Notes: generated by a model not told the origin, from the sequence alone. A stretch of DNA of 64,000 nucleotides from Absidia repens (GCA_002105175.1 MCGE01000018.1:248001-312000); one strand, 5' to 3'; positions 28,481 through 41,617 are shown, counted from the first letter of the stretch. Numbers and translations: made by a program.

Positions 28481-28925
28481 GATATGACGGCTGCTTGAAA
28501 GTGGCTATTCTTGGGTAGTCGTGGTTATAAAGTCGATAAGTCGACAGAAAGAATTGAATAAAAAATAAAATAAAAATGAATTGGGAAGAAAAGGAAGGGA
28601 AAAGGAAAAGAGAAAATGAGAGGATGGGTATTTTATTGGTGGTGGCCAAAAAACGGCATTTGCTAATTTTCATTCCCAGCGATGGGCGAACTGGGCAGTC
28701 TCACCAACCTTGTCTTTTGCACATCTCTTTAAATTGAAACTTGTATTAATATATCAAATTCAAGGAGCAAAAAAACAAAAAACAAAACAAAAAAAAACGA
28801 TTCACTTTGTATTACCCATACTATGAGTACTGAATTGAACGATAAAAGGGCGTATATTTTGTCCAATGTGAGTGATACAGACTAGATTCTCCTCCCTCCC
28901 TTTTTTTTTGTCTGACAAAACCATC
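28481..28925. other. Upstream region of the seven-helix gene
   Basis: Poly-A rich, promoter-like gap; an A-rich patch lies at 28770-28798. No gene seen. Confidence 0.5.
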
Positions 28926-29087
28926 ATGTGGGTTGATATTGACAGATTGACCAGATTCATTGTTGGTTTACTTGTGACCCCATTATTTTATCTCTTAATT
29001 CGTATGAGTTCAACTGTATTCATCGACCTCCCCCCATTATCCGCTGTGTTTTCTTGGTTGAGAAAAAGCTCTTCACTTTTGAGATAG
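28926..29087 (+). CDS. Doubtful small ORF, 53 residues, one hydrophobic helix
   Basis: The frame starts MWVDIDRLTRFIVGLLVTPL after a pyrimidine-rich leader, has one membrane-helix-like stretch, and ends RKSSSLLR. It may be a small membrane protein or a chance open frame; nothing else supports it. Confidence 0.2.
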   Translation: MWVDIDRLTRFIVGLLVTPLFYLLIRMSSTVFIDLPPLSAVFSWLRKSSSLLR

Positions 29088-29380
29088 ACAAGTCTGTGAG
29101 ATTCGATTTTGGTGACAGAAATTTTTTCGAGGTGGTCCTTGCGCATGACTTGGGCTGTTGTACTACAATGATATCCTTTCAGGAGACTAAGGGTATTTAT
29201 TGGATTAAACTTTTCTCGACGAATTTTTATTCAATCACACACACATGCAATCAAAGTCACAACAGTCATATACAATGAATGATTAAAAGAATAGATATAG
29301 TACATTTTTATTAAATTTTGGTCAAGTAAAAATAACTATAGCTGTAAACTAAATCATAAAAGAGAACTAAATTTCCATCA

Positions 29381-30300
29381 TTACAATTCAATATGTTTGG
29401 GTTCGTCCACAGGGATTTCACCAGAGTCAGCAATGGTGATAGCAACCTTGGGCTTGTCTCTGAATCCAGTGGGAGAGTTTTCGATCTTGTAAACAACATC
29501 CATGCCTTCAATAACACTACCAAAGACCACATGACGGCCATCCAGCCAAGTAGTTTTGACAGTGGTGATAAAGAATTGAGATCCATTGGTATCTTTGCCA
29601 GCATTAGCCATAGACAAAACACCCTATGAACCACATCAAATAAAAAGAGTTGGGAGATATTGATATAGTTTTCAGGCTTGTTGAATTTTGAGAGTATATA
29701 CTTACGGGTCCAGTGTGTTGAAGCTTGAAGTTTTCATCAGCAAACTTTCCTTCTAAAAATGATGTAAAAAATTGTCAAGGTTATCAATATAATGTAGCCA
29801 AATCGGATCAATCAACGACCTACCATCATAAATAGAATAACCGCCAGTACCGTCACCGTTATTGAAGTCACCACCTTGGATCATGAAGGATTTAATAACA
29901 CGATGGAAGCTTGAACCCTTATAACCAAAGCCTTTTTCACCAGTAGCCAAAGCTCTGAAGTTTTCAGCAGTCTTGGGAACGGTCTAAGAAAAAAAAAAAA
30001 AGGTATCAGTACTTGTTTCTCCGAGTGACAGATATTTACTTTTACTTCTTAGTTTACCTTTCCGTATAAGCCAATTACAATACGTCCAAGTTCTTCATCG
30101 CCTTGTTTGATGTCGAAATAAACTATAATATAAAACACGGAGGGTAAATTGGCAATACCTAGAACAACGAGTAGCTTGTATATTGATATATTATTACCTT
30201 TGTTAGTAACCAAGGGACCTTTCTTGGCAGAAACATAAGAGAAGGTGGAAAGCACCAAGAATAAGGTGACAAAAAGAATGGGAAGTCTGAAACGAGCCAT
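29381..30300 (-). CDS. ER-lumen cyclophilin (peptidyl-prolyl cis-trans isomerase B type)
   Basis: It catalyses proline cis-trans isomerisation during folding of secretory proteins. Exons 30300-30198, 30122-30058, 29983-29824, 29752-29706 and 29623-29381 join in phase to 205 residues. A signal peptide is clear ([20 protein letters not shown], then SYVSA). The cyclophilin fold follows: [55 protein letters not shown] with the catalytic Arg and the Phe, Met and Gln of the active site, [20 protein letters not shown], and [10 protein letters not shown] with the Trp and His of the pocket. The C-terminus is HIEL, in the place of a KDEL/HDEL retention signal. It shares a 528-base divergent upstream region with the complex I subunit gene. 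Confidence 0.94.
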
Positions 30301-30828
30301 GATGATAAATAGTGTTCAGGAAAGAAAGTGAAAAAGAGGATTGCCAAAAAAAAAAAAAAAAAATAGACCCCGAGATTGAAATTCCGCTACATTCTCGTTC
30401 TCTACGTGGCGAAATTCAAGGGCAAGGTTGATGCAGAAAGCAATATAATGGATTGCAGCTTTTTTTTAAAAAAATCAAAATGGATTGAAATGCCATTCCT
30501 CCTATGCATGATGAAGAGTTTGAAGTTGGTTACGTTGTTACTTAATTTTCCAATTCTCTAATCTTAGTTCACGCCCCTTGCCATTGCCGAAAAGTCAAAA
30601 AAAAAAAAAAAAAAAAGATCATGGGTATTTGATAGCCCGTTAGCATTACCACAAAAAGCAACTGACCAATTCAAAAAAGAAAATTGCGAATGATTTTTTG
30701 AATTCCAGAGCAAAAAAGAAAGTGACGACATTTTTTTTTTGCAAGACAGCCCAGTTCTTGTGTTTTTTTTCCACCTCCTCCTTTTGTTCTTTTTTTTTTG
30801 TCACATTCCTCCCCACTCTCATTATATT
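30301..30828. promoter_or_regulatory. Divergent upstream region, cyclophilin / NDUFS6-like gene
   Basis: Both neighbours start outward from this 528-base gap. It has A runs (30346-30362, 30599-30616) and a pyrimidine-rich stretch just before the NDUFS6 start. No reliable motif named. Confidence 0.45.
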
Positions 30829-31683
30829 ATGTTTATTCAATCAGTCGTGCGATCTCGTGCGCCTTTACGTGCTGCCGCCATCAAGATGAACACAGCTTCC
30901 TACTCTGCTTTACGACTCTTACCTACCGCTAAGCCTGTTGCTCCTCAAGTGGAACAAGCCCCAGGCCATGTCAACACATGGGCACCCGATCAACGACCCA
31001 AGAAAGATGCTTTGGTGGGCCCTCGTTTTGAACAAACTGATTTATCTACTCAAGTAAGTTGACTTTGTTTTCGTTTTAGGACACGTCGTTGGCGCTGGGG
31101 GATTGACATGATTTTTTTTTTATATTAATTTTTTTTTTTTTTTTGGTTCAAAATAGCCCAACCCCATGGCGGCCATTGACCTTATCGCTGAAGAACCTAT
31201 TCGAGTTGTCCACCAGCGAATTGTATCCTGCGATGGAGGTATTAAAAAAGAAAGATCATATATATTAGTACTGGACAGGGAACGGAGGGGACGGTACAAA
31301 GGATAACATACGGGATATTTTTTTTTGACGTTTTGATTTCCCATGTATAGGCGACGCTGCTCTCGGTCACCCCAAGGTCTATATCAACTTGGTAAGAAAA
31401 TAACAAAGCAATCCACCTTCAACATCGATTTGAACCAATTATCTCATATTCTAAAACGTTTACTTATGACATGATTGTGTATAGGACAAACCTGGTGCTC
31501 ACGCTTGTGGATACTGTAAGTTTATCATGATATGGATCTCTACTACTATTTTTGGTGAAGGGGCGAGGGTTGGGAGGGGATATTTATATATAACGATATA
31601 GTATACTAACTTGATGCTTCAATTGTTTTTTTTATCAAATAGGTGGTATCCGATTCCAAAAACCCGAAGATCATCACCATTAG
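30829..31683 (+). CDS. NADH:ubiquinone oxidoreductase zinc-binding subunit (NDUFS6/NUMM type)
   Basis: This is a small accessory subunit of respiratory complex I, binding zinc at the base of the peripheral arm on the matrix side. Exons 30829-31053, 31157-31238, 31351-31391, 31485-31515 and 31643-31683 join in phase to 139 residues. The N-terminus MFIQSVVRSRAPLRAAAIK is Arg-rich without acids, as in mitochondrial targeting sequences. The conserved domain is at the end: EEPIRVVHQRIVSCDG, then GHPKVYINLDKPGAHACGYC and GIRFQ, with the His and CxxC zinc ligands. Four of the five introns fall inside this short conserved part. It ends in three histidines. Confidence 0.92.
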
Positions 31684-32364
31684 ATTTATTTTTACATGTC
31701 TTACAATAAAGTATATATCGTCGCTCTTTTTTTTATTCTTGACAAACTATTTGACTTTGTATTTTGTGTATGTGCATATGGGTGTATATGTACGTGCGTG
31801 TGGATGTATGTATGTGAAATGCTCTTTTGTATAGCAAAGTTACGATTGAAGTTGCTGTATACCTGTAGAGGTTAGATATGTAAAGTGCATATGATGATGG
31901 TTGCAAATATATATTTTATTGAAGGTTCATGCTACAAAATTTTTTTACTATTCTATAATGACAAGGTCAGGGATAATTGGTTTAAGTGGGGTTTAGACGG
32001 GCTATATACCAGGATTGTTGCAAACATTAATGATGATAGTGGGGAGAGCCTAGCCAATATGCAATTGGATCAGGAGTGGGGGGAGGGACAGTAGCTAGTA
32101 TTTGATCAGTTCCTTGCCAAATAAAAGAGTAGCAAGGTGCAGTGTCATTCGGAGGTTGTAGGCAGACAAGTGTTGTAGAATGTGACATTTCCAATATTCA
32201 TTTGTGATTCAGCATTGTTGAATAAACATATGTCCAGGAAAAAAATACTGGATTGATGACAGTCGCGGTGTTTGCCTTGGGTATGGTTTAGCAAGAACAT
32301 AGTAAAGTAAACCATGATTGTTTCCAATTTGTATACTTGATTTCAAATCATTCCCACAATACAA
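31684..32364. other. Intergenic between NDUFS6-like gene and repeat copy D
   Basis: AT-rich; the first 200 bases likely contain the 3' UTR. No gene seen. Confidence 0.5.
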
Positions 32365-33508
32365 ACAAGAAGTTCACTGAGTGTCATGGGGAGGCAGTTG
32401 AAATGTAGTTTCTATTACATCACATCCAAAAAAAAAAAAATAGGAAGCTAGCTATATACAGTATGCCCAGTCTAGCGAGGTTACGCTGGCAACGCGAACT
32501 CGGCTGTATGTGTAAACGATAGAGTGGGAATAGGGCATCGTTTCAAATTAAATGACCTAAAACTTTCAACCAGTTACTAGGTCACTGAGACTGTGGTAAG
32601 TAGCTACATATAAGCTTGAAAATAGTGAAAATACATTATAGCAACGGCTAAATGCACAGAATGATCTACAGTTATGTATATGATTGATTTTTAAAAAAAG
32701 TGATCTAAGCCTGCCAAGTATTCCCTGAATCCCTGGCTTTTTATGGTGATAACTAGCCATTGTGGATGATCCAGAAAGCAAAAGCTTGTCTAACAAAGTA
32801 GCAACAATAGCAACATTTTCTCATTATATAATAGGACATAGGATGATAAATAAAAAAACGTATTTTATTTAAATATATTGGTAGAGTGTATACTAAGCGA
32901 AAGGCGAAGGGTTCATTGTGATGGGGGGGAGGAATGTATTGTACAAACATGAGCAAGACGAATGGGAGATCTGAGGACTGCTCTACAGTAATCTTTTGGG
33001 ATGAATGTAAAAATGGATACTAATACAATTGCATTGTGCGAGGCATAAAGAGATTAAAGAATTATCATTTATTGAAGCATAACAACTGTCAACACTGATT
33101 TAATGGGGCGGTAGTAAATAAGAAATCAGTTGCGCAAGGTATGAAAGAGAATAACAAGACGCTTTCTATTAAAGCTGGTAAAAATAAACGTATTTTATTG
33201 AGATGTAGATACAAAGGATGGAAAGCTATTACAAAACTAAGCTAATGAAGGCTCAAAAGTCTAAGTGATGCTGGTTCTAAAACCTAGATCCAAGATGAAA
33301 GGGTTTCCCCTTGCACCTTGTAAATCCTTGAGCTGAAACCCCTTCTAAACTAGTCCCAACACTAATCTAAGATCACTTTAACCCCAAAAAGGTTGAATGG
33401 TGAAGGAAAAAAGGAAGGGAAAAAAAGAGAATGAAAGAAAAGGGAAGCAAAAATAAAAAGTGGAAGTAAATAACGATTCACGTGTGCGGGATTTGAAGCG
33501 TTTTTTTT
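32365..33508 (-). mobile_element. Dispersed 1.1 kb non-coding repeat, long copy D (minus strand)
   Basis: On the minus strand it opens CTTCAAATCCCGCACACGTG (CACGTG at 33479-33484) and has a pyrimidine-rich leader. The core follows, with GGGACTAGTTTAGAAGGG and GGGGAAACCCTTTCATCTTG, then AATAAAATACG near 33220 and a second AATAAAATACG near 32860. The distal block is CCTAGTAACTGGTTGAAAGT near 32580, and similarity ends after ACATTTCAACTGCCTCC near 32390. The order of blocks matches copies A, B and C along the whole length, so this copy looks complete. Confidence 0.7.
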
Positions 33509-33919
33509 TTTTTGGAACTGTGCCATTTCGTTACATTCAAAAAAGGAAAGTATCCCTTTTTTTTTCCAACAACAATGAACCACTTATGTTTATCTTTTGT
33601 CCATATACTATCATTTTACATACATGGTTAAAGGTTTATTTCCATGGAGAAAAACTCCTCAAAATATGACAGTATTTTCAGTGAGATACACAACACATAT
33701 TCAAGTAAAAAAAAAAAGTAAAAAAAAAAAAAATACGCAAGATATGCAAACAGACAGACGATGTAAGAAAAAAAGGATTTTTATTAAATCAGAATGAAAT
33801 AGTAAAATCACTAAAGCATATAATATGAGGAAAAAAAATAATACAAAATGATGCAAGTTGAAATAAAAGAAGGATGGGTGGTTTCTATAAATATGAAATG
33901 TAATGGAGGAGAATCTATT
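33509..33919. other. Gap between repeat copy D and the URB2 3' end
   Basis: A and T runs; probably includes the URB2 3' UTR. No gene. Confidence 0.5.
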
Positions 33920-35998
33920 CTATTGTCCAGAATACTTGTGGTCGGTTTTCCAGGTATTGTAGAATGACTTAAAGATTGATTGGCCAGTGGGGTTCAGCGA
34001 AGACATGATCATAGATCGATCCGAGGCTGCGGTCATGTCCAGTAGTTCATACAATCCAAATGACAAGGCTGTCTTGAGAGAAGGCTGTGTGATATTGACA
34101 ATGGGATCTGACTGCACGGCAAAGTAATTCATCAATAAGTAAGGCACATGTTTCGAAATGTTGTGTTGTACCAAGTCACTTCGTTTTGAGCCTGTTGATC
34201 TGATTGTGAGTTGTGAGTAGACACGAGCATACCGTTCTGCCGCTGTGTTATCAAAAGGTGCATGAGAAGCGAGTAATCCGGTCGATGATGTGGCTGGTGG
34301 TGATGTCATGGCCGAAGCTTTTCGTTTCTTCGTATCAGTATTTCTTTTCTGGCTGACCAAAGAGAGTTGTGCAGATTTGAAGCAGTGTAACAAATGTTGA
34401 AGTAAAGCAACCATGGAGCCCATATTATCAGAAAGTGGGTCACGATGAAGTCGCACTAGATTGACCAAGACGAAGCATACTTTTCCAAACAATGTGTGAG
34501 CCAAGTTTCGATCTATTTGAGGTTCGAGGATAGAGCATGTGCTGGGATGGAGAATTCGTAACAAACAAGATAAGATAAGAGACACATCATAACTATTGTT
34601 GATAAATATCTATATCAAAAAAGAAACAAGCGTGAAAGCGTGAGTAAGTAAATTGTACGGTGATATTTGGTGGATGAATGGCAAAAGTCGAATTTACATT
34701 GTCGTTGGTCAGGCGTACTAGTAAGTCCAGGGATTCATCCAAAAGCTTAATACTGGTTGCAGTCCCCACAATAGCAGTTAGCTTCAATATAAAAGGAGAG
34801 ATCATCCCTACTAGCTGGCGTTTTTGTCCTAATGATCAACAACAACAATAAAAAAAGATGTTAGTAAAAAGAAAAAAATTCAATACAAACAGATATCATA
34901 TTTACCGTCATTTGATTTGGTCAAGAGTAAAAATACCAAAGAGACAAAAGTATGGTGAGCTATTCTTCCACGATCATCCTTTGGTTGTACTTCCAGAGAC
35001 GTCATTTGTTCTACGAAGCTGTCAACCAATATAGAATATTGCTCTCGGGACAGGCTCTGTATCCATTTCGAGAAGACATCACTGACTGATTGGATGGCAA
35101 GCGTATTCTTGGTTTCATAGGCAAGACCAACCACCACCCAAATCACTGATAGAATGCGTTTGGTTGTATCTGTTTGATCATGTTGAGAAAGTGTCATACA
35201 GATGGCGCTGCAAAAAGATACTGCCATGTTTAGTGAATCATCCGTATTTGTATTTGATCGTGACAGCAGACAATTTTGAAGGTGCGCCACCACTGGAGAA
35301 ACAAGCTTCGTCGTCTTTTCAGATAATTCCGCAACGTCGATATCTAAGTACATACACGCCAAAAAGAAAACCGAAGAAAAGAGTCAGTGTTCCACTTTCT
35401 TTTAGCTGAACCGACTATAAACATATATACTAACCTTTGCCATTCGATCTCAATATATATGCATATTCTAGGATCAATCTTGCACCATGGAATAATACTG
35501 CGAATTCAGAATCAGGCATGCTTTTTGACAGGTTCACTCCGTTAACGGTAGATTGCAGACATTGGCTACCTTGTTGAAGCATTTTGCATATGAGTTGTGA
35601 TACTTTCAGCATTTCTGGAAGGGTGCCTAGTAGGTTGGAATCTGCAATGTTGTCTTGTCTATGAATAGTAATAATAATAAAAAAGGGAGAGTCAGTTAGT
35701 CATCTCTAATACTCTCTCCTATATCAACGCCAAAATTTCTTACTTCTTCATAAAGTTTGGAAGGTAATCTACCAAAGCATCCATAAAGTTGAGAGTCCAA
35801 ATAAAAGAAGAAGGAAGTTTTCCATCAGTGACAGTTGTCGCAAATCGATGTTGAAGGGTATGTTGCAAAATAGCAGTTACTGTTGCATCAGGGTTTTTAG
35901 AACCAGCCATAGGGAACACAATGCTAACACAATAGAGAAAATAACGTTGAAATTAGTGCTTGGTACTCTATCAACATGCATATATGTATACATTATTC

Positions 35999-36075
<77 letters not shown>

Positions 36076-39000
36076 TTTGTACTTTGTAGTCCATGTGTTT
36101 TGTAGCTTCAATCCAGGCATTTACGTCCGGTTTAATTGATTGTATAGTATCGCTCGTAAATTTTGAATCCACTACATGCACCCACCAATGAAGAATAGAG
36201 GAATTCATTTGCTAAAAGAAAATTGCTTAGACGAAGGATATATATAGAATATTTCTTTTTACTTTGACTTACGAGAGCACCAGCATTAGATATGTCTACA
36301 AATCGAAGGTAAAGACTTCGACAAGCAAGAGAGCCACGAATAATGGAACTAGGACTAGCACTACCACCAGAGAACAACCAAGCATCGACCAAAAGTGATA
36401 GCCAAAGCATGTGGGACCTTTCTTGTTTTCCAAAGTACTCCACAGGGAAGAGTAAGAGTAAGTTCATAAGACGACAGATTGTATCAATTGTGAATTGCAT
36501 TGTGTAGTCCCCATCTTGGTCGGTTGTTTGATTTAATGAATTCAGCAACACCTTTCCCAATTCTGACAGCTTGGATTTGTCGAGTACAAACACTTCATCG
36601 AGTTTGATCTTTGCTATTTCAGCGACAATTGAGTTTGCGGTAGGATTGGTACCTTGCGTGGTTTTGTCTTGAAAGAGTTGAATAAGCATTTTCAATATGA
36701 TGTCAACACTGAGATCTTATAGAAACAGAAAAAAGAAATCTTGTTTAGTATTCCACAAGATAAAACAACACCAAATCATTATACTTACCATTGAAGCACC
36801 GGATTTCATAAAAGTTCGCAGAGCGGAGAAGCATGTTGTTGAGAGATTGCATAGTAAACATTGATGGTTGATTTTCAGCAGGTGTTTGTTTAATTGTAGA
36901 GAGTAAAACCAAGTAGGCAAAAGATTGCGTTCGTCGACTATCATCTTGGATAACACGGCTTAACAAATAATAATCAAGTCAGTATAACAGTGTTATCTCA
37001 TTGCTAATCATTCTTTTCGGCATTACCAAACAGGTTCCAACCACTCATCAGTCACTAATTTCCAGATAGCTAGTCTGACACTGTCCATATTCTCCAGAGA
37101 TACCAGTTGACCATCCCAAGTGGATTTTTGCCATTGAGTTTCGTTTTCATCCATTACCATGTTGAGCACAGCCGAAACCAAGTCAGCATTTTTGCCAGAT
37201 GACGATTTCTTGGTAGGATTAAGAGTCGAAAAGTAGACATGCTGCAGTAAGACATTGGCCTAAAATTAAAATAAACAAGAATGAGTAACATAAGCTTTCA
37301 TTGATAAATATATACTTTTGGTAGTGTTTTTTCGATCACATACACAGTGTACTAAAAATATCCTTGACGTTTGTGTATCTCCACGATATTCCAGTCGAAA
37401 CAAAGTTTTGAGTTCAGATACCAGCCATTCACGGGAGTTATTGGACAACTGTAACCAGTAGACATCATAAAAAGCATTGGAAAGAGCAAAATGGACTTGA
37501 AGAGCAGGGAGGACACTGTGTTCTACATTCATTGTGTTACATAGACTTGGGCTGAGAAAATGTTCAAAAAGGTCGTTCGATGTGCGCTCGAAGGCTTGTC
37601 GTTGATGATGTCCGAGACGCAAAGAGTTGATAAATTCCACCAGATACGTTGTCACCAACAAAGCACTCGAGCTATTTCCAAATTGCTGCTGATTTTCATC
37701 AAGCTTGGCTTTCTTTTTCGTTGGACGGAGGTCATCATCATAGTCGGATACGGATTTTCGTGAAATAAGGTTGGATTTCAAAGCAGTTGTAAATCGTTCG
37801 AAGATTGTCAAAGTCTGTGGTGCAGGAACGTCTTTGGCAATAATCGACGAGAATCTAATCAACAATAATAATAAAAAATATAAATTCACAGGTTTCCGGG
37901 GAATCAAAACTTCGTGGTGCTACTTGTTGATCATTCTTGTTTCCAAAACTTACTCTTTTAAAAACGTCTTGGTAAATAACGGCTTTCGTAGTACAGTATA
38001 GACGTCCTGGAAGGAAGCACTAGTAATGGCGTTTAAAAGTTCATCCACAAAAACGTCAATTTGACGAGATGCAGCGTATGTTTTCAGCACAGTTTGGGCG
38101 AATGATAAGCAGGCGTCCGTATCCGTCGATGGCTATCCTCCCCAAAAAAACAACAAAAATCATTTGTTAAAAAAATTATCCTATACTATATTGATGGGAC
38201 ACCCTCTAGTATTCTTTTTTTTACCTGTAATAAAGTTGGCCATATGGATGACATACGGTTTTCAATCAGCGAAATATCGATTTGAAGTAGGTAGTTAGCA
38301 ATGTCCAAAACAAAACCTTGACAGCGTTCTATAAGAAATGCATACAAAAGCAAAAATAAAAGTAAGTTTCAGTGATTCAACTATGTATTTGATCTTTTTT
38401 ACATACTTACCTTGTTTGTTTTCCAAATATTCGACAACATGTGATGACAATGAATCAAGGAATTCGTGTTGTTGCTTCGCAATACTATCGTTTCTTGCAC
38501 TGTAGATATTCAAAACCAAGATTTGTTCCAAGAGTTGAGCTTCGGTCTCCAAAGCCATGTCAAAAGCAATTGCTTTCCCCAGTTCCATGATATCATATGT
38601 TTGCATGAAAAACCCAAATTCCACTTGACGGTTGAGATCCTGAGTAGGAGCCAATTTGGTATGTTGCTTTCCACGGAATGTCTTGATAAACTGAGACAAT
38701 AGGACTGGTAAAATAGATAAAGCTAAATAAAAAAAAAAATAAAAAGGTAAAAAATAAAAAAAGATAAAAAAAATAAAATAAAAAAAGTTGTACATTAGTA
38801 CACCATATGGACTAAATCACACATCTACTCTTCAGCATTTACCATCCTTGACTGTTTCCGTAGAATTTGACTTGCTTGCGGCCTTCGATAATTCATCAAA
38901 CAATTTCGTAACGTAGCTTGCGTTTTTCATATTGTTGGTGTTGCTAGGGTCTTTGACTACCGAGGTATATTCCAGGATCGTATCCGCATGAAAGAGCACA

Positions 39001-39982
39001 TGGCACAAAATGTCAGTGAGTTGTTGAGAAACGATGGTATAGCTATCTTTTGTTGTCATTGTCATCAGTTGGCGTCGTACATGCAAGTCGATTGGAAGTA
39101 ATTTGGTGATAATAGTAGTATACATCTATTGATACCTCACCCAAAAAAGAAACAAGTGATGAGTGGAATGATTAATAAAATAATAATAATAATAAAAAGG
39201 AGTGCTTCGTTTAATAATGAGTTGTATCTTAAGTACCTTCTTTTGGTTTCCTGCCTGAATCAATTGCTCATCGTATCGTTTGAGTAACACTCGCGCCAAT
39301 TCGACAAGAGCATCCATGGTCGATATTTCGTCGTCCAATTCTCCAGTTTGGGTTTGAAGCTGCTGTACCAATTCAATTTGACAAGAGAGAGCTGTTAGTA
39401 GATTTTCCACCAAGGCAGTCATTTGTTCCAGTGTAGGGTGATAAGAGTGGCGAAACATATCTGACATCAAAATTTGAATACATGGAAGTAGATCGAGGAG
39501 CAAATCGTGTCGTAAAGCCTTGTCACTTTTGAAAGTCGAGTAAATATGTTCCAATACAGTTGACACAGTGACTACCAGAGGTACGCGTATAAAAGGAATG
39601 GTAGATTGCTGTTGACCTGCAAGTTGTGACTGGTGAGTATAGTGTTTGAATAGATCTGTCAAAAGTTTCCAGTAATGGTTCATAAACAAGGGAGAATCGG
39701 ACAAACTGCAATAGTATTATAAGAAGAAAAAAATGAGGGAAAGAAAGATAAGAAACAGTGGCAGTTTTTTCAATATAAAATGTCATGTTCATTTCTTCAC
39801 CTTTTCATATTGGGTTTTGCAGCCAATACAACGCATAGCCAATCAAACAAAAAATCGTCTTTGTTTGGAAAAAAGATCTTGTCATTGTTCCAAGCAACAG
39901 TCGCAGTAGAGATCCGTTCTCTAGGAGTCAGTCCAGACCCTTTCAAGGCCTTCGCTATCTTTTCTGAAGACCAATCTGTCAT
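33920..39982 (-). CDS. URB2: URB2/NPA2-family nucleolar pre-ribosome factor
   Basis: Urb2 is a large nucleolar protein of early pre-60S particles, required for 27S pre-rRNA processing. Sixteen exons join in phase: 39982-39801, 39705-39237, 39125-38843, 38722-38411, 38328-38225, 38132-37954, 37854-37344, 37259-37027, 36958-36789, 36715-36273, 36211-36075, 35923-35744, 35658-35435, 35343-34906, 34828-34698 and 34609-33920. They give 1561 residues, all helical. The recognisable part is the C-terminal Urb2 domain: VNLVRLHRDPLSDNMGSMVA, ARVYSQLT, HVPYLLMNYFAVQSD, LKTALSFGLYELLDM and GQSIFKSFYNTWKTDHKYSG. The body carries poorly conserved helical repeats, as usual for this family. Intron 11 carries a 73-base homopolymer next to its donor. 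Confidence 0.88.
36000..36072. repeat. Poly-T tract of 73 bases at a URB2 intron donor
   Basis: T on the plus strand, so the URB2 intron 11 begins GT followed by a 73-base A run on the coding strand. The homopolymer fills about half of that intron. Confidence 0.96.
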
Positions 39983-40141
39983 GTTGAAGGGAAAGCAAGT
40001 ATAAAACGTTAAAAAAAGTAAAAAATCGAAAAAGTTTTTTTGTCAATCCAAAATTAAAAGACCGCACTTTTTTTTTTCTGTAAGGCAGCCAGCCTTTTCA
40101 TTCTTACTTTTTTTTTTTTTTTCTTTATCTTGTTATTTACC
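39983..40141. promoter_or_regulatory. Bidirectional promoter region, URB2 / PTPA
   Basis: Only 159 bases separate the two divergent start codons. It contains T runs at about 40069-40077 and 40107-40120 and no obvious TATA box. Confidence 0.55.
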
Positions 40142-41617
40142 ATGTCATTTAAAGTCCCAGTCAAACGCATCATCACCAAGGAACACCTGGACGATTTTAC
40201 AAATTCTACAGCCTATGACGACTATACCAACTATATCCTCCGACTGAACGATGCTGTTAAGAATACAAAGATTAGTGCTGACGTTAATGTCTCAGAGGTA
40301 AGAAATGGCCTTTAATATTTTGTCATGTACTTGGCATAATACTTATATTGTACGTCTATTCTTTATATAGAATGTTGAAGGTATTTTAAAAGTTTTAACT
40401 ACCTTATCGAAATGGGTCGACGAGATCCCTCCAACTGAGAATGCAAAGTCTCGTTTTGGCAATCCTGCATTTCGAGACTTTTATGACAAGGTGGAAAAAG
40501 TAAGAACGACCTTGCTGATGAAAGAGGGAGAGGATACATATATGGTATTTACGTAGACTTATCTTGTTATCCGTTTCAAATAGAACTTTGATGATTTGTT
40601 TTGTGACATCCTGCCTGAAGCGGCCTTGAAAGAAGTGTCTGTTTATTTTATTGAAAGCTTTGGTAACCGCAGACGAATCGATTATGGTACTGGGCATGAA
40701 GCCAATTTTATGGCTTATTTGTAAGTTTGAAAACATTGTATGTAAATTTTTGAAAGTACTACATGCTGACTAATTGATTGTCTGCTTTCTATAGACTTTG
40801 CCTTGAAAAGCTGAATGTGCTTACCAAAGAAGACGATCAAGCAGTTGTTTTACGTATATTTGTGGCGTAAGTATATATTTAAAAAATGGTCATATTTATA
40901 TCTCGTGCTTCTTATTAATTCGAGCTCACATTATAGTTATATATCTCTTATGCGGAAACTACAATTTGAATATTGGCTTGAACCAGCTGGATCTCATGGT
41001 GTGTGGGGTTTGGACGATTACCATTTCCTTCCATTTTTATTCGGCTCTTCTCAACTCTTTGGTAAGCTATCGTTTTAAGAGGAATCAAAACCATGTATTT
41101 TACTAATCATTTTATATTGTTTGATATTCACTAACTAGATCACAAATATATTCGACCGAAATCCATTCATGATCAGGAAGTTGTAGATGAATTCTCGAAA
41201 GATTATATGTACCTGGCCTGTATCCAATTTATCAACGCGGTCAAAACCACGGCGTCATTACGATGGCATTCACCCATGTTGGATGACATTTCAGCGTGTA
41301 AAGTCTGGACGAAGGTTAATCAGGGGATGATCAAAATGTACAAGGCTGAGGTGCTTGGCAAGCTGCCTATCATGCAACACTTTATGTTTGGCTCACTGAT
41401 CTATTTTGAAGGTGGAACTGAACAAGCTGCCGACTCACATGATGACTGTGGACACGTACACGCTAGTCCTACTGCCAGTGCTGGAAATAAGGAAGGTGTT
41501 TTTGCGCTTGGTCAAGAATATCCGGATTGTTGTGGTATCCCTGTCCCTAGTGCAATTGCAGCGGCTGGACTGAAGAACCATGAAAAAGCTGGACCAAGAC
41601 CTATTCCATTCGATTAG
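40142..41617 (+). CDS. PP2A activator, PTPA family (RRD type), peptidyl-prolyl isomerase
   Basis: PTPA proteins bind the PP2A catalytic subunit, load metals and activate it, and act as proline isomerases. Exons 40142-40297, 40371-40499, 40584-40720, 40795-40866, 40937-41061 and 41139-41617 join in phase to 365 residues. Family motifs in order are [103 protein letters not shown] and [13 protein letters not shown], with SPMLDDIS and [20 protein letters not shown] near the end. The last 50 residues ([16 protein letters not shown] onwards) are a low-complexity tail. The ATG at 40142 is the only good start. Confidence 0.95.
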
